Part shown: piece after piece, positions 11,506 to 24,000 of the stretch | Position numbering within the stretch: position 1 is the stretch's first letter | Layout: each line of letters begins with the position of its first letter | DNA from: Cyanophora paradoxa | Lineage: Eukaryota; Glaucocystophyceae; Cyanophorales; Cyanophoraceae | Assembly: GCA_004431415.1 (NCBI GenBank) | Contig: QPMI01000406.1 | Span: 1-64,000, forward strand | Direction of reading: 5' to 3' | DNA length: 64,000 nt | The notes under the pieces: model-generated | The model's input: the letters and a program-made list of their open reading frames with translations, nothing else | Told to the model about the DNA's origin: nothing | The model's database searches: none | Program-made: the position numbers and the translations under genes

Positions 11506-12266
11506 CTGCTACGTCCCCCTGCGTAGCCTCGTGCTCGCCGCGGCCGCGGTACGGTGCCGGGCGCCGCGCCGGCGCGAGCGGCGCGCCCGCGCCGCGTGGG
11601 CGGCCTCAACCTGCGGAGCGCTTCATCAGACACCGCGAGCGATGCGCACGCCTTCGCTATCGGCCATCTCTAGCAGGCAGCTGCAGCTGCGGCCCGCAGC
11701 TGCGCGGGTGCCGCGGCGGAAGCGAATCGCTAGATCGAGGGCCCGGAGAAGAGGGAACGCACTCACAGACGCTAGGAGCTGTTCGCGCGCCCTCCGCAAG
11801 TCTCGCTCCGCGTGCAGACGCTGTGACGCGGAGATAGTCGATCAGCCACTTTCTTCAGAGAGTGCTCTGCTTTACGTTTCCGCACCCAACAGCGCGTCGT
11901 GCTCAACGCACACCCAGCACCGAAGTCTCAAACTGGGTGTACCCCTCTGGACCGGCGACCAGCCGCCGGGCACTGCCCGGCCCGAAGGCTGGGCCCACAG
12001 GCCAGCAATTGCAACAGCAATAGTATATCAGGATGAGCGCTTTAGATAGCGGCGATCGCGATCGGCTGGCCCCGTCTTCTCGAACTCGAGCTCGTACGTA
12101 TACGCGTGCGCGTCTGGGCCTGGGCCAGGGTCTAGGCCATGGTCCTGGCGCATTTGGGCACATAGCGCTGGCGCTAGCCGCGGCCCCGCGCGCGCGCGCG
12201 CCGCGCGCGGCCGACATCGACATCGCATGCGCATGCGCAGGCTTCAGGTTGATCTGCGGAGTGTTC
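11506..12266. promoter_or_regulatory. Intergenic region between the divergent AP2 and LamG genes
   Basis: The two flanking genes point away from each other, so their promoters should lie here. I see no TATA box. There are several palindromic GC blocks (GCCGCGGCCGCGGT near 11,385 and 11,540) and alternating CG and GCATGC runs near 12,180-12,240. No other gene is supported. Confidence 0.35.
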
Positions 12267-13804
12267 ATGTTACTTGCTGTCACGGGGCTCGCGTCTGGAG
12301 CTGCATCTGGTCCGACGTCCGCGGCCGATCCGGATCCGTGCGCCGAGCTGCGCCCCGCCAACGTGACCCAGCGCTTCAAGGTGCACGCACCTGCATGCGC
12401 AGCGCGAGCGCCCGGCATTCTCATAGCTAGCCCCTTGTGGCTCGCGATGATGCATCTGGATGCTGATCATGAGATGGAACGTTAACAGATGGCGCTGAAT
12501 CTCACGGCCGCGGAGAAGAGCGGCCTGAGCTGGATCTCTACGCAGAGCAACACTGCTGAGTTCTGGGGGGCTTCGGGGGGCCGGCCCGGCGGGGTCCGGT
12601 CCCTCGGAGCCCGAGCTCGAGCCTGCGCCGACTGCTCATCCGCTGACGGGGAATGCCCGGGCCCGCAGGGAAAGATGAACGGCTACCCGCCTTCAGGGGA
12701 GGAGACGCGCATTTTTTGGCTGGAAGACTTCAGTGCGGCTCAGTACCAGCGACTTCAAGTTTGCGCACGTGCGTTTTGATGCCCCTTCTGACCATGATCG
12801 ACTCGAATTCCCTTACCTCGTGTTCAGTTAATGGGAACGATGCGCCTTCCACATTTCAATTTTACTGCACGTTCCCAAATTCCGGCGGAGGCTCCTCCAA
12901 CATCTGGATCAACGCCGAGAGCCCCTCTTCCTTCCCTGCTTCGGGGGTAATTATGTAATATAATCACATCTAAATTAACCGCCTCCCGGAGTCCCGTCCT
13001 CTGATCCCTAATCCCTCCTCGGGCCTAAAATTCCGCTTAGCTTATGATCAAGTCTAACAAGTCTAACATCTCAAAGCAGGCCAGTTTTTGGACCCACTAC
13101 GCGGTCGTCCTAGACACGGACGCGGGGTACGCTCGGGCCACCATCTACATCAACGGGACCCGCTTCGGATCTACGAACCGAACCATCTTCACCCTGCTCG
13201 TGTCCTCCCCGTACCCCCAGCCGAGAATCGTGATCCAGCTCGACCCGAACCCCTTGCGCGTCATGTACCCCTACACCATGACCAACGGCGGGTTCCTGTC
13301 CTTGCGAGAGGCACGTACCCTGCAGCGCGCCCCCCCCCCCCCCCCCAGCTTTTTATATTACTCATCGACATCGATCTCAAGGTCCGCTACTGGAGCCGCG
13401 CGCTTAACGCGTCGGAGATTCAGGACAACTGGGCCCGGAAGGTGGTCTACCGCAGCGAGCAGTACCCCTCCGTCCCATCACTGGTCATCAATGGTACCCC
13501 CTCCGATCTTTGAGCGTACGCCGACCGCCGGCGCCTGCTGACAAGCCGCCCAGTGCCGCTCACGCTGGGCGGCTTCTCGCCGGGGGCGCCGCTGTACCCC
13601 TCCAACTTCGTCAACGACGTGACGGGTACGGCGTTCTTCGACGCGGGCAGCACGACGCCCGCGGTCTTCGTGAGGCAGAACCTCACGGATGCCTTCCTGT
13701 GCGACCCGTACGGACCGCCGGCATCCTTGGAGGTCCGAGGCGGGGCCTCCATTCACCTCAGCGGCGGGAAAATCTGCCTCGGCGCCGTCGGCCTTCCGTG
13801 CTAA
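12267..13804 (+). CDS. Secreted LamG/concanavalin-like domain protein (multi-exon)
   Basis: The start codon opens a hydrophobic stretch, MLLAVTGLASGAASG, that looks like a signal peptide. Exon 1 (12,267-12,380) ends AAG|GTGCAC, and exon 2 begins in phase 0 at 12,489 with MALNLTAAEKSG. Later exons carry a lectin-like beta sandwich: FKFAHVRFDAPSDHDRLEF, then WTHYAVVLDTDAGYARATIY, then INGTRFGSTN, then KVRYWSRALNASEIQDNW (the typical LamG ending before EI). The final splice is AATG|GTACCC to CCCAG|TGCCGC, leading to VPLTLGGFSPGAPLY and a stop at 13,804. One apparent 1-base frame slip sits near 12,829, and the junction after exon 2 is not settled. A poly-C run precedes one acceptor (13,330-13,346). 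The likely role is extracellular carbohydrate or protein binding. Its LamG region recalls the N-terminus of the giant gene downstream. Confidence 0.65.
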
Positions 13805-14172
13805 TTATAATCGCGAGCTCGCGATGGGGGCCGGCGCGTGCCGCTCGCACTCTGGTCCCCGGAAACTCACGTTCGAATCGGTTCAGTTCCGCATTGCAAT
13901 TGCAGCTGATCAGTTCCGCACGTTCAATCGATATCGGATATCGAGTATCTGTTGCAGCTGATCGAAGCCCTCTTTTTCTTGTCCGATTCGAATTCAGATT
14001 TTTCAAATATAACACCGTTAACTTTACATTTGTCGAGGGCCCTTGCCCCGCCGCTGCACATGCATGCATGCAGGGTCGAGTCGAGCTCGAGCGCGGTGCG
14101 GTGCATTCAAAGAGACGCGGGGGGGCTATCCGGCGATCTACACGTAAGCTGTCCTTAAGCTCATGATCAGGC

Positions 14173-14759
14173 CTAGGCGGCGAGGGCGGGGGCGGCCTTG
14201 CGGGGGACCAGCCGCGAGTGGTCCCGCACCTCCACGATCTGCCTCGGGTTCGGATCCCGGCGCGGCGCCGGCCGGGCCGGCTCCGATCGGATCGGATCAA
14301 AGAGGGGCGGACCTTGCCGCGAAGGACGTAGCTCGTCACGTCGTCGATGAGCACGTCCACGAACTGCGGGGAGCCAGGGGCCGTCAGGGGGCGCGGATCA
14401 AAGGGCTCGGGCTTGGGGTCGGCCCGGGGCGAGCCTTGCCGCGGAGCTCGTCGATGGATCCGGGGATGTGGACTGCGCGGTTCGTCGGGGTACGCCCCAC
14501 GACGATCCCCTCCCGCTTGGCGCTCGAGATCTCAACCAGGACCTGCGGCGGCGGTCAGTCGGTCAGGCCGCGCCCGCCCCCCGCCGGGCCCGAGCCCGAG
14601 CGGCGCGGCGCGCCTCCTCGACGCGTCCGAGGTAGCGCTGGGAGCGGGCCGTGGCGCCGGCGTTGACGGCGCGGTTCAGCCGGTGCAGCCGGTCCTTCTT
14701 CACCTCCTCCGGCAGCTGGTCCCGTTTCCCGACCGATCAGGCCCAGACGCGAGAGAAGA

Positions 14760-14790
<31 letters not shown>

Positions 14791-15853
14791 AAGGACCTGG
14801 TCCTCCCAGACGGCGGCGGGGGTGTTGGGCCGCGGCGAGTACGCCGCCGTGTTCACCACGTCAAATTGGATCTGCACCCGGCGCGGGCCCCGTCGGCCTG
14901 GATCCTCCCGGGGGGGGGGGGGAAGGGGAAGGGGGGTACGGACCTCCTCGACGAGGCGCACGGTGTTCATGAACTGCTCCTCCGTCTCCCCGGGGAAGCC
15001 TGCCCGGCCCGCCCGGGCTCAGCGGGAGGGAGGGGAGGGAGGGAAGAGGGCCTAGAGCCCGGCGGGGCGCGGCCATCGTCCCGGGCGGGCGGGGGCGGGG
15101 CGGGGGCGGACCGACGATGGCGTCGGCGGAGATGCCGGCGTCGGGGATGCGCTCGCGGATCGCCGCGATGATCGCCTTGTACCGCTCGATCGAATCTGCG
15201 AGGCCGTGGGCGGGGGCGCGGGAGGCGGGGGCGGGGGGAAGAGGGGGAGGCGGGGAGAAGGGGAGGCGAGGTCGTGGGCGGGGGCACGGGAGGCGGGGGC
15301 GAGAAGCGGGGGCGGGGGCAGGGGAGGCGGGGGCGGGGCCGGGGGCGTGGGAAGAGGGGCCGGGGCCGCACAGCCGCGCTTCATGGCCTTGAGGACGTCG
15401 TCGTCCCCGCTCTGGAAGGGGATGTTGAAGTAGGGCATCACCTGAGCGGGAGGGGGGGTGAGAGGAGGGGAGGGATGGGGGTAGGGGGGGTAGGGGGCGA
15501 GCCTTGGGGAGCTCGGCGCAGGCGGCGATGAGGCGGGACGAGAAGTAGCGGGGGTGGGAGGTCGTGAAGCGGATCCGCTCTGCCCGCCCCGAAACGGATC
15601 GAATCTAGCTTTCTTTGGGGTAGCTGTGGGATCGGGCGCACCGATGCCGTCGACGTCGTGGATGAGGTGGAGAAGGTCCGTGAGGGTCCAGAGGTGCGCC
15701 CCGTCCGGTTTGGAGCCCGGCAGGTCCCTGCCCGGCAGGTGAGGCGGGGCGGGCGGCGCGGGCGGGGGACGCGCCGGCCGTAGGCATCGATGTTCTGCCC
15801 CAGAAGCGTGATCTCCTTGTACCCCATCGCCGCCAGGCCCTCCACCTCCTGCG

Positions 15854-15900
<47 letters not shown>

Positions 15901-17543
15901 AGTTGAGGGGGGTACGGGCGCGCCTTGCGGATGGCGTCGGGCTGGCGCGACTGCTCCGAGCCGCGCGTGAAGGGAACGACGCAGTACGTGCAGCGCTCGT
16001 TGCAGCCGTAGATGATCTGGAGGGGTATAAGAATTTTCGGGGGTACGCGTCGGGTAGGTCACGGGTACGCACATTGACCCACGCGGTGACGGACGACTCG
16101 CGGCGGGGCTGTGAGATGTCCTCCACAATCTGCAGGGGGGTACGTTGGCGAGAGGAGGGGGGCAGGCCCCGGTTGGTGCCGGGGCCCAGGCACCTCGGCC
16201 TCTTCCGTGGCGACGATCTGGCGGCCGCTGCTCCACACCTGGGAGGGACTCGGCTCGGGGGGTACAGGGAATCTTGGGGGGGGGTAGGCGCACGTCCTCG
16301 AGGAGGCTGCCGATGCGGTTGGCGTGCTGGGGGCCCAGCACCATATCCAGCTCCGGGACGCGGCTGCGCGGGGGCGGGTCGAGCTCGAGGGGCCGCGGGT
16401 TCGGATCCGGCGGGGTCCCGCACCGGAGGAGCTGGTCCCCCTCCTGCTGAGCCACGCAGCCGGCGAAGACGAGCGTGACGTCATCGCCCTGGCGCTTGCG
16501 ATCCGCCTGGTACCCCAGCGCAGAGTAGACCTGGCGTCGCCGGCGCGCGGACGATCCCGGGCCCGTCAGCGAGGGAGAAACGCGATGGGAAGCAAGGGCC
16601 GCCGGGCACCTTGTGCTCCGCAGACTCGCGGATGGCGCATGTGCTGCGGGCGGGGGGCGGGTGAGGGCGCGCGCGGAGCGGCGGCTCGGAAGAGCGCAGG
16701 CAAGATCAAAAGGCGCACTTGCACACGACCACCTGCGCGTCGTTGATGTCGTCTGCATGCGGGGAGCGGTGAGCGCCAGCGAGGCGCAAGTGGGCGAAAA
16801 CGAGGCGGGCGCAGACCCGTCCAGCGCATCCCCAGGTCCTCCATCGCGCCCGCCATGCGCTCCGTGTCGGCCTTGTTCATCTGGCACCCCCACGTTTGAA
16901 TCTGCGAAGGATCAGGAGAAGCGAGCGGTGCGCGTGTGGAGGTGCATCTCACGTGGAACTGCGCGCAGGAAAGGCGGAGGGGGGCGAGCGTCAGCGTGCA
17001 GAAGCCGAGGGACGATTTCAGCTGGGGTGGCATGGCTCGAGCGGCACGAAAGGCGGAGGGGGCTGGCGTGAGCGTGCAGGAGATGGAGGGGCGCGATTTC
17101 GGTTGGGGCGGGACGGCTCGAGCGGCACAGAAGGCGGAGGGGGCTGGCGACAGCGTGCAGGTGCCGGAGGGTCGCGATTTCGGCTGGGGGCGGCATGGCT
17201 CGTGTGTACACGCGTGCCGCACGGCATTGAGGCATTCGGCGCAGTTATCGCTGCGCTCTAGCTAAGCGCGGCGCACCTTCTTCCCGCTGCCGGCGTCGCT
17301 TTTGAGCGAGGTCGGCTTGTAGTCTCCGTCCAGCAGCTCCTCCTCCTGATCCATGTGGCATGTGGGCGAGGCGACGAACTGGCGGACAGGAGTGCGCCTG
17401 CTCGCTTTCACGCGCTGGCCGCGAAAGAAAGATTCATTGGCCGCGCTCGCGATCCGCTGGTGCTGGGGGGCAACTGTGGCGCTAGGCACAACCACGCGCT
17501 GAGCGCGCTGCGGCAGTGCGCCAGAGACTGCGAACGCTGCCAT
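14173..17543 (-). CDS. miaB: Plastid-type tRNA-2-methylthio-N6-dimethylallyladenosine synthase, 20 exons
   Basis: This radical-SAM enzyme adds the 2-methylthio group to i6A37 of tRNAs. I could splice 20 exons in frame to a 546-aa protein. Exon 1 (17,277-17,543) is a basic, transit-peptide-like leader of about 89 residues. The MTTase domain starts [18 protein letters not shown], with further Fe-S cysteines in [16 protein letters not shown] and [14 protein letters not shown]. The radical-SAM motif is [19 protein letters not shown] (CxxxCxxC), followed by [20 protein letters not shown], then [20 protein letters not shown], then [19 protein letters not shown]. The TRAM domain follows ([18 protein letters not shown] ... 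[17 protein letters not shown]), with a stop at 14,173. Motif wording matches cyanobacterial and plastid MiaB best. Exons (plus coordinates, 5' to 3'): 17277-17543, 16817-16901, 16719-16752, 16610-16643, 16424-16530, 16294-16363, 16194-16238, 16073-16129, 15924-16016, 15775-15848, 15642-15727, 15503-15579, 15372-15441, 15112-15195, 14944-14999, 14797-14871, 14614-14715, 14435-14542, 14313-14363, 14173-14238. Five donors are GC. Confidence 0.95.
14763..14790. repeat. Poly-G run of 28 (poly-C on the miaB sense strand)
   Basis: It lies in the intron between miaB exons 16 and 17, directly after the donor GTCCTTCC on the sense strand. The true length may differ because such runs are hard to sequence. 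Confidence 0.85.
15855..15899. repeat. Poly-G run of 45 (poly-C polypyrimidine tract of a miaB intron)
   Basis: On the sense strand of miaB this is a run of 45 C that stops five bases before the acceptor AG of exon 10. It acts as an extreme polypyrimidine tract. The intron uses a GC donor (AAG|GCGCGC). Confidence 0.9.
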
Positions 17544-18023
17544 CTAAGAATCCCTCGAACTGCTGCGGCGAAACGCCCTCTACCCCCCAAAAAGGAGGAC
17601 CTGGGCGAGCGGCGCCGGCTGTGGTACGCGTGGTACCGGCTCTGGTTGAACGAGCGGCGCGCATCCGGGGGTGTCGATTGAAGCTAGTGCAGCCCTGGTT
17701 TCTGGTCCGCTCGACGAGCAGCGAGGTGACCCTAGCTCGTTGCCCGTGAGGCACGGCCCAGCGAGAACGCAGCGCAAAGCTTGAAAGCTTGAATATGTCA
17801 GGTTCTTTGTAGGCTCCGGACCAACGCTCTCCTCCGTAGCTAGCTGCTCGCAAACTCAAAGCCTCCGGAGCGTCGACGTGGGGGCTGCGAACACGCGCCG
17901 ACTCGTCCTAGGTTAGGTTGTGACTTTCAAAGCGACAGTAGCGTGCCAAGACAGGCCCCCGGAGCGGCAGGGCGCAGCTTGTGATCCGGGACCCGATCGG
18001 CGCGTCGACCGGCACCAGCGCCC
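17544..18023. promoter_or_regulatory. Divergent promoter region of miaB and the giant cysteine-rich gene
   Basis: The two genes start 480 bases apart and read outwards, so this stretch should hold both promoters and 5' UTRs. No clear TATA or Inr pair is visible. Palindromes such as AAGCTTGAAAGCTTG (about 17,777) and CTAGCTAGCTGC-type blocks occur. No gene is supported. Confidence 0.4.
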
Positions 18024-21000
18024 ATGCTGAGGCGAAGAAAACGGAGCGAGCGCGGCGCTCGATGCCCCTGCGGCGTGGGCGGCGCGCGCGCGAGCCGCGG
18101 GGCGGCCGTGGCGCTCCTCCTCGCGGCGGCCCTGGCGGCGTGCGCCGCGCAAGTGGCGGACCCGGCGCTGGGCGTGGATTTCGGGACGACCGGCGGGTTC
18201 GACGGGCCGCGGGCGGTCGTGGTGCCGGCGCTCACCTTCACGAGCCCGCTGACGTTGGAGTTCAAGGTGAAGGTGGGGCAGGACCAGGAGCTGGGTGCCC
18301 GCCTCGTGGACTTCGGCAACCCCGAGGACGGCACCAAGTCCGACGTCGACAGCCTGGTGCTGCTGCCCGCCCGCCCCTCTGCGGCGCTTCTCCGGCCTCC
18401 TCGGCGCCTCACGCCCCCGCCCCGCCCCGCCCCAGCAAATCGCCTTCTGCCCGTCCTCGGAGGGCGCCGCCTGCGGAAACGTGCGACCGCCCCGCCCCGC
18501 CCCGCTCAGCGCCGCCCAGCGCCGACGCGCCGGCAGGTCGACGCGGGGAAGGTGGCCCTGCGGGTCACCCTCTACCAGTTCACGGCGCGCCTGAGCCAGT
18601 TCGTCCTCTTCGGCGGCGCCGACGGCATCCCGGTCCGCGCCGTAACCCCCCTTCCCCCCGCCCTCTCCTGACGCGGGGCGCTGCAGGCGGACGGCACGTG
18701 GCACCACGTCGCGATCGCCTGGTCGGCCCCGGCCACGAAGCAGGCGTACGGGTACCTGGACGGGACGCTGCGGACCACGGCGGCGTCGGAGCCGGTACCC
18801 GTCCCGGCGCCCTCGGCGCGGCGGACGCGCAACTTCATCGGGAGCCCGCTCGAGTGGGTCGAACCACGGGCCACGGGCATCTCCCTCGCCGGTGCCGCCC
18901 GCCCTCCCGCCCGCCCGCCCCCCCGCCCCCGACCTCCCTCCGGGTTCTTACAGCCGCCGCGCAGACTTCCGGCTGTGGGGCGTCACGCGGGGCGCGGCGG
19001 AGATCGCGGCGGCGATGAACGGGGATCCGGCCCCCGCCGCCCCGGGCGACCTGCTCCTCCGCTACAAGTTCGACGACTGCGGCGACAAGGGGGTGCGCTT
19101 GTTTCGAAGAAGCTCAGCCCCCCGCGGGGCCCAGCCGACGCTTGCGTTCCCGGCAGCCGATGCTGGGGGCGGTCGACTCGTCGGGGGCGGGCCTGCACGC
19201 GAGCCTGGTGGACGACGCGCGGCTCGCCTGCCCGGACCCGGCGCCCGCCCTCGCCGCGCAGCCGGCCGCCCCTTCGCTGCTGGCCGCCGCCGCCACGGGC
19301 CCCGTCTCCGTCTCGGCCACCATCGCCTTCACGGCGGGGCAGGGCGTCGCCGAGGTCGAGCTCCGCTGCTCCGGCTTCGGCGGGCCCGCCGTGGCCCGCC
19401 TCTCCGTGGCCGACGCCGACGCCCCCGGCGCCTACGTCACCGTCGCCGTCGCCGCATCCTACGGGAACGCGTACCCCCTCTCCTGCACCGCCGTCGCCCG
19501 CACGGCCGCGGGGCTCGTCTCGCCGGCCTCGTCGCCGGCGCTCTCGGTGGTCGTGCCCTCGGGCATGGCGCTGGCGGCGCAGGCGGCCCTCATGCCGGCC
19601 GGCAACCCACTCGCCTCCAACACCTTCCTCCGCGTCGGTCCGCTTCGTTTCCTCCGCCCCTTTCCTTCCCTTCCGGATTCGAACCCGCGCCCGCGCCCGC
19701 CGGCAGGCACGCCGGTGGCGTCGGACGAGGCCGTGACGATCGCGTACGCCGTACCCCTCCCCAACTACCTCCTCGGGCAGCGCCCGTCCTCCCACCGCCT
19801 CGGCCTCATCACCCAGACCCGCCAGGTGCCTTGCTCTTACCATCCCTCCGTTCTCTCTCTTCTGTCTTATCCTTGTCATGTTGACTTCTCCCTTGCAGGA
19901 TGTGTTCTTCTGCGACTACGACCTGGACGCGTGCCGCTGTACGGTCGTTCGGACGCTCAGCGGGGAGGGCGCCCGCGCCCTCCGCGGCGCCCGCCCCGTG
20001 GACTTCGCGTACGCGTCCCTCTCGCCGTATCCCCCCAAGGACCCCGACGCCCGCTTCCCCCCGCACCGCCTCGCCGACGCCGCGGTACCCCTTTTCTTCT
20101 TCTTCTCCCCCTTCCCATCTCTAACCCGGGGCGGCCTCAGGCTGCGTGGCATTGGAGCGCGGAGGCGTACGCCGCACGGTCGGACCTTATCGGCCCGGCG
20201 GCCGCCGGCGTGCTCCAGCCCCCCGCCTCCTGCGAGTCCTACGCCTGCTACACCTACGCCGCCCAGGTCCCTCCCTCCCCTCTGCGCTCTCTTCTTAGAT
20301 CGCGTTGGCCCGGCGATCCTCCGACCCCCTCCGCCGCAGCGCTGGGCGGGCTACGCGTTCAGCGGGTGCAACCCGGAGGGGTACGGCCCCATCCGGCCGT
20401 TCCCCCCGGACCTCTGCGCAACAGCGGACCCCTACGGTGCGCCTTTGCTCCTCCCTCCTCCTCCCTCCTTCCGCCAACCGAAGAGCGAACAGACTTCATG
20501 GCGTTCGCGCGGAACTTCTCGACCGACTTCCGGCACTTCAGGGCGGCCTACGAGCGGACCCTCTACGAGGCCGCCTCCGGCCTCTCCTCCGCCGCCTCCT
20601 CCGAGACGTGCGCCCTCTCCTTTCCTGTCCTTTCCTTTCCTTTCCTTTCCTTTCCTTTCCTTTCCTTTCGTTCCTCTGATGCTTCGTTCTCCGAAGGTAC
20701 GAGTGGGCGGGCCTGCTGGGGGCGCTGCACCTGTACAGCCCGGAGCCGGCCGGCGAGAACGCCAACGCCTCGCTCGCCTCCCGCCGCACCTTCCGCGTCC
20801 AGCCCGAGCTCCTCAGGTGAGCGCGACCGGCACGGGTCATCTGAGGCGCCGCACCTGAGGCGTTTCCCCCCCTCGCAGCTACGGCGCCTCGCGGCCGGAC
20901 GCGGACCCGGAGGAGGCGGCCGCGGGGGGGGACGAGGATTCCGCCCTTGGGCCGCACTACCCCTTCCCCTCCACCAACTGCCTCGACTGTCCGCCCTGCA

Positions 21001-24000
21001 CCGTACCCCCCGTTCCCATCATGTACCCCCCTCACCCGCCGTTTTCGGCGCAGTCTACGACGCGGAGCCGACGGGGCGGACGTTCGAGGGGGGCGAGACG
21101 ATGGCGGACGTGCGCCGCGCATACGGCGGTACCCCCACCGCCCTCCTCCTCCAGGACACCCGCGTGCGTGCCCCTCCCTCGGAAAGCGCACCCCTCCGGA
21201 TTCGAGCCGGCGCCGCCTGCGCAGTACTTTACGTTCTGGGGCCGCGGCTCTGCCTTCTTCGGGTCCTTCCTGGAGATGGGCCAGCCGAGCCGGGACTCGC
21301 GCGTCGTACCCCTCCTCAAGGCCTGCTCCCTGGGCGCCGGCGTCGCCCTCCTCAAGTTCGACTTGGCGGCGGTAGCCCCCGCTGGGACAACCCCGGGGAC
21401 CTCCGCGATCTACCAGCGCATCCCGTGGCCCGGCGCCGACGGCTCCGCCTACGCCGACTCGTTCCCCCCCGGCGCCAGCGTCCAGGCCGTTGAGGCGGAC
21501 GGGCGCGTGGCGGAGGGCGGGCCGCTGCTCTACCACGCCATCGTCCGCGTACCCTTCTTCCCCGCCGGTCCCGCCCAGTGCGCCTCGCCCCTCGTGGGCG
21601 GCGTCCTCTGCCCCGGCCTCAACGTCACCTCCGTCACCGCCATCTACACCTGGTACCCCCCTCGCTCTCGCCCCCCCCCCCCTGCCCATCTCATTTCCCC
21701 CCTAGGGAGGTGAACCCGGCGTCCTTCGCGGACGAGCCCGTGGGAGCGGCATCATCGCCGTACCCCTCCGCAACGGCCCTCTCCACGTACCGGACTGGGG
21801 TAGTCACCCACGGGCCCCCGAAGGTCCTCCGCACGGACTCAATCCCCCTCTCCGACCACTGGATCGTGCGCCCAGTACCCCCCCGCCCACGCCCCCACCC
21901 TCCCCCTCCCCCCTTCGCGTTGCTCGACGCCGACGCCTCCGCTCAGGTGCAGAACGAGCGCCCGCTGCACACAAGCGGCGGCTACGGGGTGCGAGCGCCG
22001 TACCCCGGCGAGAATCTGTACCCCCTAGCCCGCTCTGATTCCGTACCCCTATCCACAGTACTTGGAGGGCCGCTTCGTGGACCCGCCCAACGGGCGCTAC
22101 GCCTTCTACGTCACCGGCGATCAGATCATCCGAATCCGGTCCGCCCTTCCTCTTCTTTTTCCCTGTTTTTGTTTTGTTTTCTTTCTTCTTCTTCTTCGTC
22201 CTCTTAGCGCGGGGCGGCAGGAAAGCGAACAGCTACCAGAGCGGGATGGCGGGGGAGGTGGACGGGACGCTGCGGATCTACGGTGGGGACGGCTGGACGG
22301 GCTCGCGGCGCGAGTGGACGAGCGTGGCCGCCGCCGCGTACAAGGACGGCACGCTCTACGTCGTCAGGGAGGTGAGCGGCGCCGGGCCCGGAGGCTGATA
22401 ATAAAGGGCCGACGGAGGAGGGCCGCGGCGGGGTACAGGTGCACACGCCGGAGAACACGCGGATCTTCACGCTGGCGTCGGAGACAGAGACGCGCCCCCG
22501 CTTCGTGGCCGGCAAGCGCCTCAGGCGCAGCGCCGAGCGCGCCCCCAGCTCCCAGGTCCGGTCGCCCCCTTCTCCTTCCCCTGGTTCCTTTTCTGTCGCG
22601 CCGAATTCCTTTTCTCTGTCGCAGCTGCTTCGGATCGTGGGCGTCGACTCGGCCTCGTTCGCGGCGCCCTCGGTGAACGTCTCCCTCGTCGTCCCCAGGT
22701 TCCCGGTGCGTGCAAGCGAAGGCGAACGAAGGCGCCGCCCGGCCCCGCCTCGAGCCCACGCGCGGCTCGCCCCTCCCGCAGGCGAACATCATCAGCGCGC
22801 ACGTTGTGGACGACTACTCCTCGGGGCGCATGCTGGAGGCGGACCCCGCCCTGCCCTTCTCCGAGCTCCCCTGGGTCATCTTCGTCATCAGGTTCAGTGG
22901 CTTTAGCTACCCTCAGCTCTGCGTTCGCTCTCAGCAACTTTCGTTTTTGATGGCGCCCGCAGCGCGCCGCCGATGGTGATCAAGATGCACACGCGGTGCC
23001 CGGCGGGCCAGCGCTGGAACTGGGAGGCGGCCGTCTTCAACCGCTCCGTCGCCAACGTGGACCTCTGCGTGCAGCTCCCCGCCGGGCGCTACTCGCCCCT
23101 CGAGGGCCTGCTTCTGGACGAGGACGCTCCGCTCTGCCCCGCCGGGAACTACAGCGCCGCCGGCAGCACCGCCTGCAGCCAGTGCGAGAAGGGCACCTGG
23201 GCCGACGGCGGCGCCGCCGGCTGCTACGGTGCCCCACCCCTCCCTCCTCCTCCTCCCCCCAACCTCTCGTCCCGCCGCTGACTGACAGCGTACCCCTCCC
23301 GCCCCTCAGACTGCCCGCAGCACACGTACGCGAACGAGACGGGGATGCCGTGCACGCCCTGCCCCGAGAACCTCTTCACCACCGCCACCAAGTGGACCTT
23401 CCGTCCGCCCCCGCCCCCGGCCCCGCCTCTCCCGCCCGCCCATCCTTCTTATATCCCCTCCGCTGCAGAGTGCGCGCCGTGCCTGCCCGGGAGCTACCTG
23501 CCCCGCCCCGGCGACTCCAACTGCATCACCGTGCGCCTTGAGGACGCCGCGCCACGCCGCGCCTCGCTTGCCTTCGCCTGACGCCGGCCCCGCGCGGCCC
23601 GTTGACAGTGCCCGAGCAACGCGTACAGCGGTTTCGGGGCCCTCTACAACTGCTCCTACTGCCCCCTCGGCGAGTACCCCACCTCAGACCTCTCCACCTG
23701 CGCCAAGTGGTCCGCCCGCCCGCCCGCGCCCACCCTTCCTTTCCCCTTAAGCAATCGAGCTCGACTACTTCTGCTACCTTTTCCCGGTCGTTGAGCTTCG
23801 TTCTTCGTTCTTCGTTCGCTCGCGCCGCAGCAAGCCCGGGGAGTACCAGCCGTCGGAGAACGTCCCGTGCATCCCCTGCCCCCCCGGTGGGCCCCCGCCT
23901 CCGCCCTCGCCCCTCCCCCTCCCCCTCCGGCCTGACGCGCGCGCGCGCGCGCGTCAGGCCGCTGGAGCTCGGCGGGCACCTTCGGCAACTGCTCCGAGTG

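Noticed and set aside
10176-12049. Plus-strand Gly/Ala-rich open frames opposite the AP2 gene
   Set aside because: They are the complement of the Pro/Ala repeats and show no domain.
19142-21493. A single 783-codon open frame
   Set aside because: It reads through several introns of the giant gene. Only its first part and scattered pieces match the spliced coding frame.
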